Assembly: GCA_036873135.1 (NCBI GenBank)
Contig: JAPTYO010000007.1
Location: 58,762,383 to 58,826,382, forward strand
Direction of reading: 5' to 3'
Source: Clarkia xantiana subsp. parviflora
Taxonomy: Eukaryota > Streptophyta > Magnoliopsida > Myrtales > Onagraceae
DNA: 64,000 nt
The position numbers and the translations under genes were made by a program. The notes under the pieces were generated by a model. It saw only the letters and a list, made by a program, of their open reading frames with translations. It did no database searches and was not told the DNA's origin. The number at the start of each line of letters is the position of its first letter. Positions within the stretch are counted from its first letter, which is position 1. Shown here one piece after another: positions 1 to 11,860 of the stretch.

Positions 1-54
1 AACCATCACATCATGTCTATCCTAGTACGCATTCCATATATTTAACCAAGGCTC
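1..54 (-). mobile_element. Fragment of copia 5' leader flanking copia-1
   Basis: These bases match the leader of copia-1 itself near 6473-6527, in the same orientation. They stop exactly where the copia-1 LTR begins (TGTTAG at 55). So copia-1 sits inside, or was recombined into, another copy of its own family. The last five bases (ggctc) would be the target duplication, but no matching copy follows the other LTR at 8619. Confidence 0.7.
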
Positions 55-719
55 TGTTAGATTACGAGGAGTAATTACTACGGATACTTAAACAAGGTAC
101 GTGCTAGTAATTGTAATTACGCAGCGGAAGTTTCGTACATACCTTTAAGGTGATCCGTAGACCCAAGATCTTTTCAGGAGGGAGTTCACGATCATCCGGT
201 CGGGACCCATAGAGGTTCTTGTTAGAGAAGCCCTACGTGGTGCAAGCTCCACAGCAAAGCCTCTGATCGATTCTTGGCGAGGGGACAGATCTCTGGAGCG
301 TTTGCTCGAAGGCAATTTGGCACACCCTTGGTGAGGGATATGGTTCGGCCGAAACCCTAGTTGTGGGAGGAGGGTTTTTCTCTTTAAAACACTCTTGTGA
401 GGGAATTATGATTAACCCTAAAATTTCCCTAACACATCTTATTTATAGGAGGAGTAAAGTGGACAAAAGTCCACTTTATCCTCCTTACATATTTCAGCTG
501 GCCTATGTATTTGGGGAGGCCCAATTTTGGGCCTCCCATGTCAATTGGGATTTGGGTCTAGCCCAATTACTCTAATGTGATATTTACCCAAGTTCATTAG
601 GTAAAGTATATATATTATGGGCTACCAATTACGGTGCTCATTACCATATGCTTACAGCTCCCACTCGCTAGAATGGGAGGGTGCCTATTAATGTATTGTC
701 GTCCAAATCTGCATCCACA
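55..719 (-). repeat. LTR of copia-1 (3' LTR in element sense)
   Basis: The LTR starts, read on the minus strand, with a degenerate TGTGGATG (TGTTGATG in sister copies) and ends in TAACA. It is 665 bp, matching the 634-665 bp of the other copies. It contains the family's gggcctcccc and TTCGGCCGA-type blocks and a reversed TATA-like run near 440-450. A purine-rich tract on the minus strand at about 720-731 precedes it. Confidence 0.8.
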
Positions 720-1675
720 TTTCTCTCATTTGATCTTCTCCTTGCTTCCGAATAGTTCATACGAGGTTTGTCATGCGACGGGCGGATACGACGGGCATCG
801 TGCTACTCATCTGTTAGGAGTATTGTAGCGCTCGCGGAACGTTGATTCCCTTTTCTCCAATCAACCTGTTATAAACAACATTTATATTGTACCGTGCTAT
901 ATCCTAGTTCAACTCTTAATTCTCCTTTTGCCTAGTTTCCACATAGGAACACTTCTCCAAGGCATCCGTACAAGTATTCATAACCTTCAACTAATATCCG
1001 GTTGGTGGCCACCTAGTGAATACAAGAGTCGGTGAATTACATGTGAACTTGACCGTCCTCATCGCTCATATCCTTAGTCAGACCCAACCGGTTTCCAAAG
1101 ACGTGGTCATTAGGCCTTTTTGTTCAGCACTAATTTTGCGCCCGCCAGAATCACGAGGATTCCTTCCTAGCACAACCGAGTTGTGACCCCGTGGTCGAAC
1201 GTGGCACGCGTAGTATGAAGCACACGTTGATAGCATACCTGAACCTTTTGGGTTGACAGGAAAGAGATATGTCAATCATGCTATCACAGATTCTCATATA
1301 GCCCAGAATGTGGTTAAATGACGAACGAATTTCATCACGGCGATATGCAAAACGAAGATCACGTCGACCTACTTTGAAACTAGATAATCGTCTTGCTTAA
1401 TCAGGTTTATCCCCCTGACTCTTAGCTAGTCTTGTTTGGTGGAGGCCTCCCTCCACCGCAAGACGACTGTACCTGTGTGACTAGGTAAGGCTCACATTCG
1501 ACATAGTTTGGTAGAGGATTGCGTCCTCCTACGACTTAGTTTATAGACCGTAAATCTGATGTTATCAAAACATTATGACGTCGATTGATCATAAACTCAG
1601 TTGCATTTCTTTTGCTTACAAAATGTAACTTTCTAATATCAAAATGCTATCACAGATACATTCCATTTCTAGACG

Positions 1676-3572
1676 CTACGAATCCAAGCAGTTTTACATG
1701 CTTTTTGAATATGTCCCTGCATAGTGGTTTAGTTAATGGGTCCGCCACCAAGTTATTGGTGGACAAGTATTCCATAGTGATTATATTGTCTACTACTATT
1801 AAAATTTAGCATGATATTATTTCTCATCAATGTGTTTGGTCCTACTACGATACTTCAGATTCTCATCTTCCGCAATGGCTTCTTGACTGTCTGAGAAGAC
1901 CTTCACATGTTTATTCTCAACATCACCATCAAGGAGTGCAGTTAGAAGCCTTTTGAGCCAGACTGCTTCCTGTGCAATCTTAGAGAGCGCTATGAATTCT
2001 GATTCCATTGTAGACAACGCGACTTAGGTTTGCTTCTGGCTCATCCATGAAATGGCGGCATTAGCAAGGAGCAATGCTCCTCCTGTGGTGGACTTATGAT
2101 CATCTGGATCGCCACCACGGTCGGCGTCAATGTAATCGGTCAATTCTAACTTCCTGCCCTCATAGCACAGTTCGTAGTCGGCAGTACCTTTTCAGATAAC
2201 GAGTTCCACATTTTATAGTCTTTAAATGTTGATGACCAGGATCTGACAGGCATACGGCGTAACAGATATCCGGACGGGTGCACTACATGGCGTAGAACAA
2301 AACTACCGACCATGCTAAAACATCATGCGCCCTTTATCTATTCACGCTCTGCCAGGTTCTTGGGGGCCGTCATGTTCTGACAGTGCACACCCAAACAACA
2401 TTGGCGTTTCCACGGATTTTGGCATCCTGTAATCTGAATCCTTTTCAACAGCTTGTTGATATAGGCTTGTTGATATAGGCTTCTTGAGACAGACACAATT
2501 TCCGGGTAGCCCGATCTCTAGCAATTTTAATGCCCAAGATGTACGTGGCTTCTCCCATGTCTTTCATCTCAAATACAGATGCCAACCAGGACTTTGACTT
2601 ATTCATTAATCTAATGTCGTTTACAGCATTAAGTATGTCGTCCATGCGTAAGGTTAAGATGACATACTTAGACACGGAGGTATTATAATACACGCACGGA
2701 TCCTCATGAAAATTCACAAATCCGTTTCCTACGATTTCCTCGTGGAATTTGCGGTACCATTGCCGAGACAACTGTTCAAGACCGTAGATGGACCTATGGA
2801 GTTTACAAACTTTTACGTTCGTTACCAGGAGTAATAAAACCCTCAGGTTGCTCCATGTAGATCTCTTCCTGCAGGTTTCCGAGGAGGAATGCCGTCTTTA
2901 TACTCATTTGGTGAGGTTCGTAATCGAAACCTGCAACCAGGGCCATGAATGGCCCTGCACCGTGATTTTACGCACATGTGTTGAGTATATTTCGTCAAAG
3001 TCAACTCCGTGAAGTTGGGTACAGCCTTTCGCAATGAGTCGAGCTTTGTATCACTCGACCTTTTCCATTAGTGGCGACCCTTCTTTCAGGACTCACCTTA
3101 TCCTTATGCCCCTGTGGTTAGCAGGTGAATCAACTATTGACTTTAATGGCTTTCATTCAGGCGATCTCTCCCGTTTATTATTTTCTTCCATTTCTCTACT
3201 TGAGGTCTTTCCAATGCATGTCGACTGTCGATAGAGTGAGGTTATCACTCTTCTAGATGGGATACTTCTTTGGAGAAGTTCGATGCCTTTTACTTTTGTC
3301 CAGACTTGATTATACCGTCTTTGAGTCTTAATGTCTCTCCCACTTGGAATAAAGCTACTTATCGGAGCATTTCTTCCAATTCTCCCACTCGAGATGATGC
3401 TTCTCATCGGAGCATCACTTCTATTGGGTACAAGAGGAGTGCTTTAACCATAACCGACAACTTTCCTTATACGACTTCTTGGTCTCATAATTTTACTTCA
3501 AAGATGACTTCCTTGATCACTAAGACCTGGAACCAAGTTTGTCGGATCACTCCCACTGGGAACAATGGGTAG
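1676..3572 (-). pseudogene. Copia-1 pol remnant: reverse transcriptase and RNase H
   Basis: Pieces of the copia RT and RNase H are readable in different frames on the minus strand: the DVKTAFLHGN-like region near 2840-2960, the FEMKDMGEATYILGIK block near 2520-2590, the RNase H block ADRGGDPDD near 2110-2140, and STMESEFIALSK at about 1980-2017. The polymerase motif, normally YVDD in this family, reads RMDD (residues encoded near 2640). A short direct duplication (gttgatataggctt, near 2455-2480) shifts the frame after EAYINK. The N-terminal linker (3153-3572) carries the repeated gagtgggagtgatgct-like serine-rich segments. The piece cannot encode an active enzyme. Confidence 0.85.
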
Positions 3573-3884
3573 TAGAGGTAGTTGTGGGATCCTTGGTTTA
3601 GCATTACGATAATTAGGTTCTACTTGATTCGTCCAAACAGCAACAGTGATTACTTGTGGTAGGTGTTTAGACCTCCTACTGGATTTATTATGAAAATGTT
3701 CCCATTATCATTTACCATGTCATTCACTTGAGTTGCTGGTTCAAATCTCTCCCACTCGAATTAAGTGGGACCTGATGTCAGTATTATCCTCTTCTGATTC
3801 GATCAACACTCATTTATTCTGAACTTTCAATGCATCGTAAAATTCGTCCTCAAGTATGTAATGTCACATGTTCGACCATGGTAC

Positions 3885-4860
3885 CATGTCTTTAAGCCGT
3901 AAACCTGTATTTTCAAAAATTAGTAACATACTCTTGTCCTAAATACATGTTTAATGCGCAAATTAATGTCGTATGATGATATGAGTAGCTCATTATCATT
4001 CTTCAGCTTTTATGGCGGCGTGTCTTACCGATTACAATGGAACATAGTTTTACATTAATGTGAATCATTTTCTCATCATCCCATAGGGAACGTGTGACGA
4101 AATGACTATAACATTTATGTTTACAAACTATGCTTACAGAAGTGTGTCATTTGATTGGATTGCTTAGCCTAACTTACCGTTCAAGGCGTACGGAATGAAA
4201 ATCGTTTAACCGACTTAATCCTTCTTCGTTTGCTAACTTATTTCAGAGATTTTATCCCATCTACGAACTGAATATTTCAGGTTTTCACCTTATGCGTCAG
4301 TTGATACTTTTACAAGGTTGTAGTAGCTTTCAAAGCCTACTTTCTACCGATGTAAACGTTATCAATAAGTTATTTCCGAAGGAATGCAAACGAAAATTCA
4401 GCACATCGTCATTTTAAACACTTCTGTATTAAACTCATACTTTGAAACGATGTGTTCCTCTTTCAAGGTTCACTTGCGCGAGGCGCAACTTACCCCAGTT
4501 TAACCTTTGGTTAAATCGTTTCATTTATGAATTTAACACAATTTAATCCAATCGGTTTCGCATATGATTATCATTACAGTTTATTTTATTCAATGGATTA
4601 ATAATAATAAAGAAAGATATAAGCAATATACTTATAAGCAATGCATCAAACATCTAATTAAAAGGATCGAAACGCTTGAGAAACGGTAATTAATACTTTC
4701 TCTGAGCATGGTTACATGCTCAAATAAAATGTTTCCTGTATTTCAAGGAAAATTATTAAGTATCATTTAAACTTAAGAATTTAGAAGAGGTTTATTAAGC
4801 AAAGCAAAGAAAGATAAAGTCTTTCATTCATTCTTTATATCTTTAGGGCAAGTTCCTCAG
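3885..4860 (-). other. Non-coding cassette replacing protease-integrase in copia-1
   Basis: No long open frame. It begins beside the remnant of the integrase C-terminal VVEH motif (near 3870) and runs to the gag end. It is recognisable by the same ordered words as the cassettes in copia-2, -4, -5 and -6 (for example the segment around 4440-4520 and that around 4020-4090). Copia-7 has protease-integrase coding sequence at this place instead. Confidence 0.7.
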
Positions 4861-4957
4861 GTTTGTGCCTGTTCTCCTTCTCGGTTCTGTAATCCGAAAG
4901 AATGAATTGAATTACTCTCGAGTAAGAGTTGTCTTAGAAGAACTTATGATTTTATCA

Positions 4958-5851
4958 TTATTCTTCAGCACGTACCTTGGGAAGATTGGTACATGCATTA
5001 GCGAGGTGTCCTTTCACGCCACACCTAAAACACGTTCGAGTTTCCTCTTTACGTGTCTGCTTTGCTTTGCCTTTCTTACCGCTGAATTGTTTTCGCTTGA
5101 ACTTCTTCTGAGGTTTCGGAGCTAGAGTCTTATCATCCTTGGCCTGGAGATTCTTTCCTTTCCTCTCGCGCTTACCCTTTTGCTCAGCTGGAAATGAGGA
5201 TGCGATATGCATTTCCGCCCTAGGCTTTTCAGGCTTGAGACGATCCTCTTCCAGCTCGAGATGAACTCGTACTTTCTCGGGGTTATCGAGTTGAATGGCA
5301 TGGGTAAGGCGCATTTTCATGCTACTCCAAGATTCAGGTAAGGATCAGATCAAGCATTGGACTTTCTGTTCCTCCGTCAGAATTTCTCCTGCTTCCTTGA
5401 GTTCAGCAAGCATGTTAGACATGTGTCTGATATGCTCCTTCATTGTATGCTTTGGATTCATTTTGTATGAGTCTAAAGCGATGTTTAACGATCACTTATA
5501 GGCAGTGGTGTAAACACCAAACCCTGGCTTAAGACCATCCCATAGGTCCTTGGCAGCCTCATAGTGATCATACCCATATAGTATGTCATCCTCAAGCAGT
5601 GACAGCAAGGCGAAACGGATCTCCTTGTCCTTTGCATCCCATTCATCATGGGTTTTCTCCAGTTCAACCGTAAGGTCTCCCTCTGGCCTGACTTTCTTCG
5701 TTGTCAGATGCTCCAAACCTCTCATTTTAGTAATTACCATTTTCGCTCGCTTATTCCAGATCTTATAATTGTTGCTAATCTCACCCCCTTGTTCATTTGG
5801 AATATTACATTGCTGATCGCAGCCATTGCTAACACTTTGATAATCATGCAA
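4958..5851 (-). pseudogene. Copia-1 gag pseudogene with CCHC zinc knuckle
   Basis: Gag is the capsid and nucleocapsid precursor. Two open pieces make it up. Residues encoded at 5851-5492 contain the YKIWNKRAKMVI start and the DDILYGYDHYEAAKDLWDGL helix typical of UBN2-type copia gags. The second piece (5320-4958) holds PESW-type sequence, a lysine-rich linker and the zinc knuckle CFRCGVKGHLANAC (CX2CX4HX4C) near 4985-5030. A frameshift near 5492 and an in-frame stop near 5360 separate them. This gag diverges clearly from that of copia-7, and it keeps the knuckle that copia-7 has lost. Confidence 0.8.
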
Positions 5852-6779
5852 AAATTAGGTAGACAATAACATTTTGAGAAAGAATTGCATATATCAGATA
5901 TCTATTAAGATTGAGTCCGATAAATAACGATTCCTCAGTCATCTAAACCAACCGACCACCAGTAAACCAATGGAAGATGAATGTGAAAGAGTTCACATTA
6001 CTGCCGTTTTCAATTCAATAGATTAGTGTTTTAAAACGGTTTTAATCGCAAATTACCGGAACGGAAATTTTAAAACAACCATACCCGATCTTGGCTTTCC
6101 CAATGCCTTTTTGTATTTTGGAAAATATTCCGATGAATTTACTCATGCATATATAATTCTACTAACCATGTAAATTATCATACGCTAGTAACATTCATCA
6201 AACAAATCACACTCATTCTTACGCGTCATGCGTCTAATGTTCTGACGAATTCATGCTTGCATATATATATATCTACTTCCATGTAAATTATCAAATGCAA
6301 CTACATCCTCAACATTCTAGCATACGTCTCAAACATGAAAATTCCACAACAATCATACATATTTGGTGACTGATTTTCGGTTTTAAAATGATTTTAAACA
6401 TTAGGGGATGATTTGCAATTCATGCTTATATTCAATTACGCAACATTCTAGACATGAATCCTAGGCATTTCCAACCATCACAGCATGTCTATTCTAGTGC
6501 GCATTCCGTATATTTAACCAGGGCTCCGCCCAAAATATGAAATGTCCAGGTAGCTTGACTAAGTCAAGACAACATTTCTAATCATGCATTAATATATATT
6601 GAATAGTAAACAATTGTAATTCAGCCCTCTAATTAATCAAGTCCCAAAAAAACATCTATCTCCGAGATCCATCCCCATAATCGAAACAAGGCATACAGGT
6701 TAGCAACCCTATGAGCACTGTGTAGTCCATTTAGAGGTTCAAAAAAATTTTGATTTTAAAACTTGACCACCCTAATTTA

Positions 6780-7080
6780 TTTAATTTACTTGAATTCGGT
6801 TTTGAAAAACATTTCGGTTCAGTCAATTTCGGTTCGGTTTGGTCCGGTTCGGTCCGATTCAGAAAATATGGTTCGGCCCGGTTCGACAAATCTGGTTCGG
6901 TCTGGTAAATCCGGTTCGGTTTGATTTTAAATTTATAACCTGGTTTGGTACCGGTCCAATAAAATAGGGTTTGGTTCGGTTCAACACACAAAATCGGTTC
7001 GGTTAGATCCACTTAATTACTCAGGTTCGACCCGACCCGATTAGGTCGAACCGATTGAGAAAACCCTGTTCGATTTAAAT
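6780..7080. repeat. GGTTCGG/CCGAACC-type imperfect tandem repeats in copia leader
   Basis: About 250-300 bp of short, imperfect ggttcgg and ggtccggttc words. Translation gives a repetitive EPNRTEP-like open frame at 6731-7012 that is an artefact of the repeat. The same array recurs in the leader fragment at 21350-21620 (same orientation) and in copia-7 at 40137-40440 (opposite orientation), so it belongs to the family's 5' leader. Confidence 0.85.
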
Positions 7081-7235
7081 CCGTCCCGGTTTAATATATT
7101 GGACCGGCCCAATAATTAAAAATTTCAAAAGGTTGGGCCGAAATGTTTACTTGTGGCTCAAGTAGGGTTTTAAAGTCCAAATATATCTAACTTAGCCACC
7201 AATCAACATTAATTATTAAAAAAAAATTCTAATAT

Positions 7236-7239
<4 letters not shown>

Positions 7240-7275
<36 letters not shown>
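7240..7275. repeat. TA dinucleotide microsatellite
   Basis: An uninterrupted (AT)n run in the copia-1 leader. A similar run occupies the equivalent place in copia-3 (21740-21786), so it is ancestral to the leader. Confidence 0.95.
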
Positions 7276-7278
<3 letters not shown>

Positions 7279-7965
7279 TTCGGACCATATAAAATATATA
7301 TATATATTTATTGCTATGATTCTATCTATAAGATTAAATCAATCAATCAACAATATATATATATATATATGTAAAAATCGGCACAATATATAATATTTAT
7401 TTATTTATTTATTGTAAATATCTTAAATAGGGTAACAAATATACTGACAATATATTTTCTCAATCTTTTAGGCAATGAAATCTATCAATAATATCTTTAA
7501 CCCTATTAAATATTTAGATATATTGATAGTGATATATATTTCTATATATTTATGTGAATCTATCCTTATGTTTCTAATTATTGATATATTGTTACCTAGA
7601 TTAAAAATTAAATTATGGTAAACAATACAATAATTAATTTCGGCCGAATTTTATTTTCTTGGTGCCTAAGAAATTAAAAAATTTACCTTGCAATTCCTTA
7701 GGGTTAGCCGAAATTAACACATAATTAGAAACAAGTTGTCAAGTTTCAAGATCAAATTCTAATAAGATCTACAATCCAATATTTAATTTTGATAAATATT
7801 ACACTTTTCTTGAAGATCACGAACATAAATTTTACCAAGAACATCATGAAAATTTCAGTTTCATCAACAACCATAAAAATAAAAAAATTCGAAATTTAAA
7901 ATTTTCGGTTTTTAATTTAAATTTTCAAGAACACCAATTTATCAAAATCATGAACTCCTAAAACA

Positions 7966-7978
7966 GGCTCTGATACCA
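7966..7978 (-). other. Primer-binding site of copia-1
   Basis: On the minus strand this reads TGGTATCAGAGCC, the usual plant copia primer site complementary to the initiator methionine tRNA 3' end. It lies one base from the LTR end at 7980. This fixes the element's orientation and LTR boundary. Confidence 0.9.
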
Positions 7979-7979
7979 C

Positions 7980-8619
7980 TGTTATATTACGGGAAATAAT
8001 CACTACGGATACTTAAACAAGGTACATGGTAGTAATTGGAATTACGCAGCGGAAGTTTCGCACATACATTTAAGGTGATCCGTAGACCCAAGATCTTCTC
8101 AGAAGGGAGTTCACGATCCTCCGGTCGGGATCTGTAGAGGTTCTTGTTAGAGAAGCCCTACGTGGAGCAAGCTCCCCAGCAAAGCCTCTGATCGATTCTT
8201 GGCGCGGGGACAGATCTCTGGAGAGTTTGCTCGAAGGCAATTTGGCACACCCTTGGTGAGGGATATGGTTCGGCCGAACCCCTAGGTGTGGGAGGAGGGT
8301 TTTTCTCTCTAAAATACCCTTGTGAGGGAATTATGATTAACCCGAAAAATTCTCTAACACCTCTTATTTATAAGAGGAGTAAAGTGGACTATTTCGGCCG
8401 GCCTATGTATTTGGGGAGGCCCAATTTTGGGCCTCCCATGTTAATTGGGATTTGGGTCTAGCCAAATTACCCTAATGTGACATTTACCCAAGTTCATTAG
8501 GTAAACTATACATATTATGGGCTACCAATTACGGCGCCCATTACCATGTGCTTACAGCTCCCACTCGCCGGAATGGGAGGGTGTCTGTTAATGTATTGTT
8601 GTCAAAATCCACATCAACA
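7980..8619 (-). repeat. LTR of copia-1 (5' LTR in element sense), apparently shared with an upstream copy
   Basis: 640 bp from TGTTGATG (minus strand, at 8619) to TAACA (at 7980). The primer site follows it on the inner side. On the outer side it is preceded by about 35 bp of the family's 3' end, including the polypurine tract AAAGGGGAGAAA (complement of 8620-8631). A clean 5' LTR should not have that tract, so this LTR was probably shared with a second, now deleted, copy. Confidence 0.8.
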
Positions 8620-8768
8620 TTTCTCCCCTTTGATATGCTCCATGCTTCCGAATAATAATATCCCGATTTGATTTTAAAATTCGGAGACTAAAACGATTTC
8701 AAAAACCACGGTTTAAAACTGGTATACGCGTGGCGCATGTCACCTCGAGAGAGGGGACACATCGTTTT

Positions 8769-9293
8769 TGTTGAGATCGTTTCCACTTGGGATATCTCGG
8801 ACTGTTTTTCACGGACCTCGATCCTCGATCCGCTAACTGACTTTGGCTTCTACCTCGATCCCTGAACTAACTTTGGTTTCTGCCTCGATCTTCTATACAG
8901 AGCACAAATAGCCAATTCTGCAGAGTTTTGAGTTAACTTGTAAAATGGGAGGTCTAGGTCCCTATTTTTAGGAAACCCGATAACCGTACGCGATTTAATG
9001 TCGGTTTACAGGAAAACGCTTACCGACATCGAGGTTGGCTATGTGCGCACTGACTTCTCATACTTAGAAAAAATAGGAGTAAACGCGCAGTACTAGTCGG
9101 TAATCCGAACCATGTCGACATCCGACATGGTCCGGATTGCCTTAGGGCAATCCGGAAGTCGCCGGTCCGGGTGCGGCGCGCATCCGGACCGTTTTGACCC
9201 GGGGTAACTGCAGTAAGATCCGTTTTTGTGGTTCTGGCGTGTTTGCGAGGTCCGAAACGTAAATACGAACCCGAATTGGACAGATAACCAACA
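8769..9293 (-). repeat. LTR of gypsy-1 (3' LTR in element sense)
   Basis: 525 bp, shorter than its partner at 17272-17937 (666 bp). The difference is mostly one missing block that corresponds to about 17400-17520 in the partner. The TATA-like box of the partner (TATAAATA at 17586-17579, minus) is mutated here (near 8961-8970). Confidence 0.85.
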
Positions 9294-9310
9294 CTTACCC
9301 CCGAGTCAAG
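9294..9310 (-). other. Polypurine tract of gypsy-1
   Basis: The minus strand reads CTTGACTCGGGGGTAAG directly before the LTR start TGTTGG. Gypsy-2 has the closely similar ACTCGGGGGCATG before its LTR at 59679, which supports both calls and relates the two elements. Confidence 0.7.
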
Positions 9311-11122
9311 TAGTGGTTCAAAACCCCTGCTCGACTCTATTTAAGATAGGATATTCGTCCAATTTAGGTTCGGCACTGACCTCAAGGGTGACCTTTTTGT
9401 CAATCGAATGTGTGGAGCACAAATTCGTCTATCTTTATTTTTTCGATTAACGTACATAATCTGTTCACGGGGTTAGCATAACAAACGGTATACATATAAT
9501 AATGTGTAGTTAACGACTTACTCGTAATAACATGCAATAAGCGAGATACTTGGAATAATAAATAATCATGCAACGTGGTGTCATCATGGTAAATGATGTA
9601 AACGTGTAAAATGATGTTAACATGGAGATGACAACATAGCACATGGATGACATAATCGTACAATGAGCAAAATACTTAGAGCAATATAGAATTGGAGAGC
9701 ATGCTTGTCAACATGAAGCATGATGTAAACATAGAGTACGATGTTAACACGTAATATGATGTAAATGCAATTCATACTTAGATTATAAAAATAATCATGT
9801 AGCAATCATAAGTTAAAATTATGCACATATAAAAATAATATCAAGCATAACGGCTTATGTGTACGCAACATGTAATAATAATTGTACGTAGCACGTCATA
9901 CAACATTAAGGAGCATGTATGTAATGTAAGCACATGAGAGATGTAAACATGCTCATACAAGATGTTAGGGACTTGTGCGAAAATAGATATGAGTTTAGTC
10001 CTTAGCGGAGTAGACACTATTAGTGAAAACTAGGAGAGAGAGTAGTTATTAGCTTACATCCTCCTTTGATAATTTTCCAAGTAGCTCTCATTGCTTGTTG
10101 AAGAAGGAGCCTATGGAGGTGTAAACTTGGAGTAGTCACCTTAACATGCATACAAGGTATTTGATGAAATGTATTAGGATACTTAGCCCCAAATTTGCCA
10201 AAAAATTTCTAAGTGCTGGAAATTTTAGAAAGGTGCAAATGAATTATTACACTTCCCTTATGCATAGTATTCATTGCCGACATGTTGCTCCATGCCTTAG
10301 CAGTTGTTTTAGTATGTTCGATGTTGACGATCGGTAGTTGTTCGTACACAGTCGTCCATGGTTGTATGTCAGTAGTGATAACTTAGGCAATGTGCGTTGA
10401 GCATCATGTATTGATCGTTCGTCACTGTCTGCAAGCATGCTAAAACAGTTAGAAAATATTTCAATAATATCTAATGCTTGTTACCACTGATGTAGTCATA
10501 TGATTCTTGTCGATCGCCGGCATAGAAACACTTAGAAAATATTTCGTAGTAGTTGATGTTTGCCACTTGATGTACGTTATCCGTCGTCATGCTAGTATAC
10601 TTGGAGAATGCTCCTAGATAGTTGATTCCATGCTGCTTGTTGATTGTTGACATCAAGGAAATACTTAGACAATATTTTCTGTCATGTATAGATATTTGAT
10701 AGTATGCTGACTGTCATCCTGAGCAAAGCACATAATATTCCTTGATGGTCGACACCTTGTTATGTGTCGATTGCTGACATAGTGGAAAACTTGGAACATA
10801 TCACTTGATAGTCGACACCTTGCCATATGTCGACAGCCGATATGGTTGGAACACTTAGAGAATATTCTTGATAGCCGACACATTGTCATATGTCGATAGC
10901 TGTATGCGCGTGCTCGTATGTACGCGCTTGTATGTGTGCACTTGCCCCCACTCTTAGAATCTTTTCTATATACATTACTATGCGCGCTGTATCCATAGAC
11001 TTGATGTAGAGATATGGTGCATGTCGTCGGCTGTCATGGTAAAACACTTAGAAAATATTTCGTCCTTGTTATCATGAGTAAGTCTACTATTCCCATTCTG
11101 CGAGTAAGTCTATGTTCGGATG
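9311..11122. repeat. Gypsy-1 3' UTR with degenerate tandem repeats
   Basis: From about 9480 to 9960 short words such as atgatgtaaacat recur. From about 10150 to 11080 longer imperfect units recur, each with an 'acttagaaaatattt'-like part and a 'tcgacaccttg..atatgtcga'-like part (for example near 10750, 10810 and 10870). No coding sequence was recognised. Tandem repeats in the 3' UTR are known for plant Tat/Ogre-type gypsy elements, which fits the position just inside the 3' LTR. Confidence 0.6.
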
Positions 11123-11289
11123 TCAACATGGTTGAGCAGCTAAACAATGCACCAAGTGTATATGTTGACGTCCTTGCTTGATTAATTGATGTCGGTATTC
11201 ATATACTTCCTTCTGAAGATTTGGTATGTTGATGATCTTTATAACTTGTATCATGCTGCAATGTAGGTCGGACTGATGGAGAAAGCTCG

Positions 11290-11860
11290 TCTTTGCAGAC
11301 AGCCGATGTACATGGTAATCCACTTATTGGAAGGGATGTCCGCACTATTGCCCCCGCTACTCCGGAGTCTCCAGAGATGGTTGCGGTAAAGGACTTTGTG
11401 AGTAAAGCACCTCCTTGTATCTTCTTTGAACTTGTTAATTTTCCAAGTTTTTGCTTTCATGTTGCTTTTGTTTGCAAGTTGCTCCGTACATGTGACTGAA
11501 CGCGTGGTTGTAGTTCCTAGCTTTAGCACAACTCTCAAAAGATCCGTCGAAGGGGCGCGTTCCTCGAGTGATTCTAAGTTCTCTATGCCGAGTGCGACCG
11601 TGCCAACTCCTTCTTGCGATAAAGGGAATAGAGTTGAGGGTCGTGCAGTGGCGCCTTCTGCCCCCCGGTCGAGGGACCGGCCCAAGGAGAAGCGTTCCTC
11701 CCATTGAGATAAGCGTTGTTTGCTGCTTCACACTTGAAGCTTGAACTTGAAGATGGCTGATTTTGATGCGTGCATTGCTGCTTGTCGCGCCCAAGTTGAA
11801 GAGTTATGTTGTATTGAAATTGAAGCGGCCATTCTTGCTGTATTTTTGTGAGGATGACAA
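11290..11860 (+). pseudogene. Possible antisense ORF remnant inside gypsy-1
   Basis: Two open stretches on the plus strand, opposite to gag: one around 11426-11707 giving a serine-, proline- and arginine-rich peptide ending in RPKEKRSSH, and one around 11752-11851 giving MADFDACIAACRAQVEELCC. Base composition here is higher in G+C and less repetitive than the surroundings. Tat elements such as maize Grande are known to carry an extra ORF between pol and the 3' LTR, sometimes antisense. I do not recognise a family and the frame is short and broken, so this may be chance. Confidence 0.25.

Larger units (their letters stand above)
55..8619 (-). mobile_element. Copia-1: Ty1/copia LTR retrotransposon, non-autonomous structure, degenerate
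   Basis: In element sense (minus strand) the order is: LTR 8619-7980, primer-binding site 7978-7966, a long leader with GGTTCGG-type repeats and a TA run, gag 5851-4958, a non-coding cassette of about 1 kb (roughly 4850-3885), a linker, reverse transcriptase and RNase H (about 3570-1676), a 3' UTR, and the 3' LTR 719-55. Protease and integrase are absent; the cassette lies in their place. The coding parts carry stops and frameshifts. The two LTRs differ by many substitutions and a roughly 30-bp indel, so the insertion is not young. Confidence 0.85.

Noticed and set aside
6731..7012. Open frame giving an EPNRTEP-rich peptide
   Set aside because: It is a translation of the GGTTCGG repeat array in the copia leader; sister leaders do not keep it open.
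11251..11794. Minus-strand open frames of 119-144 codons in gypsy-1
   Set aside because: No pol or gag motif; the opposite strand looks at least as protein-like, and neither is convincing.
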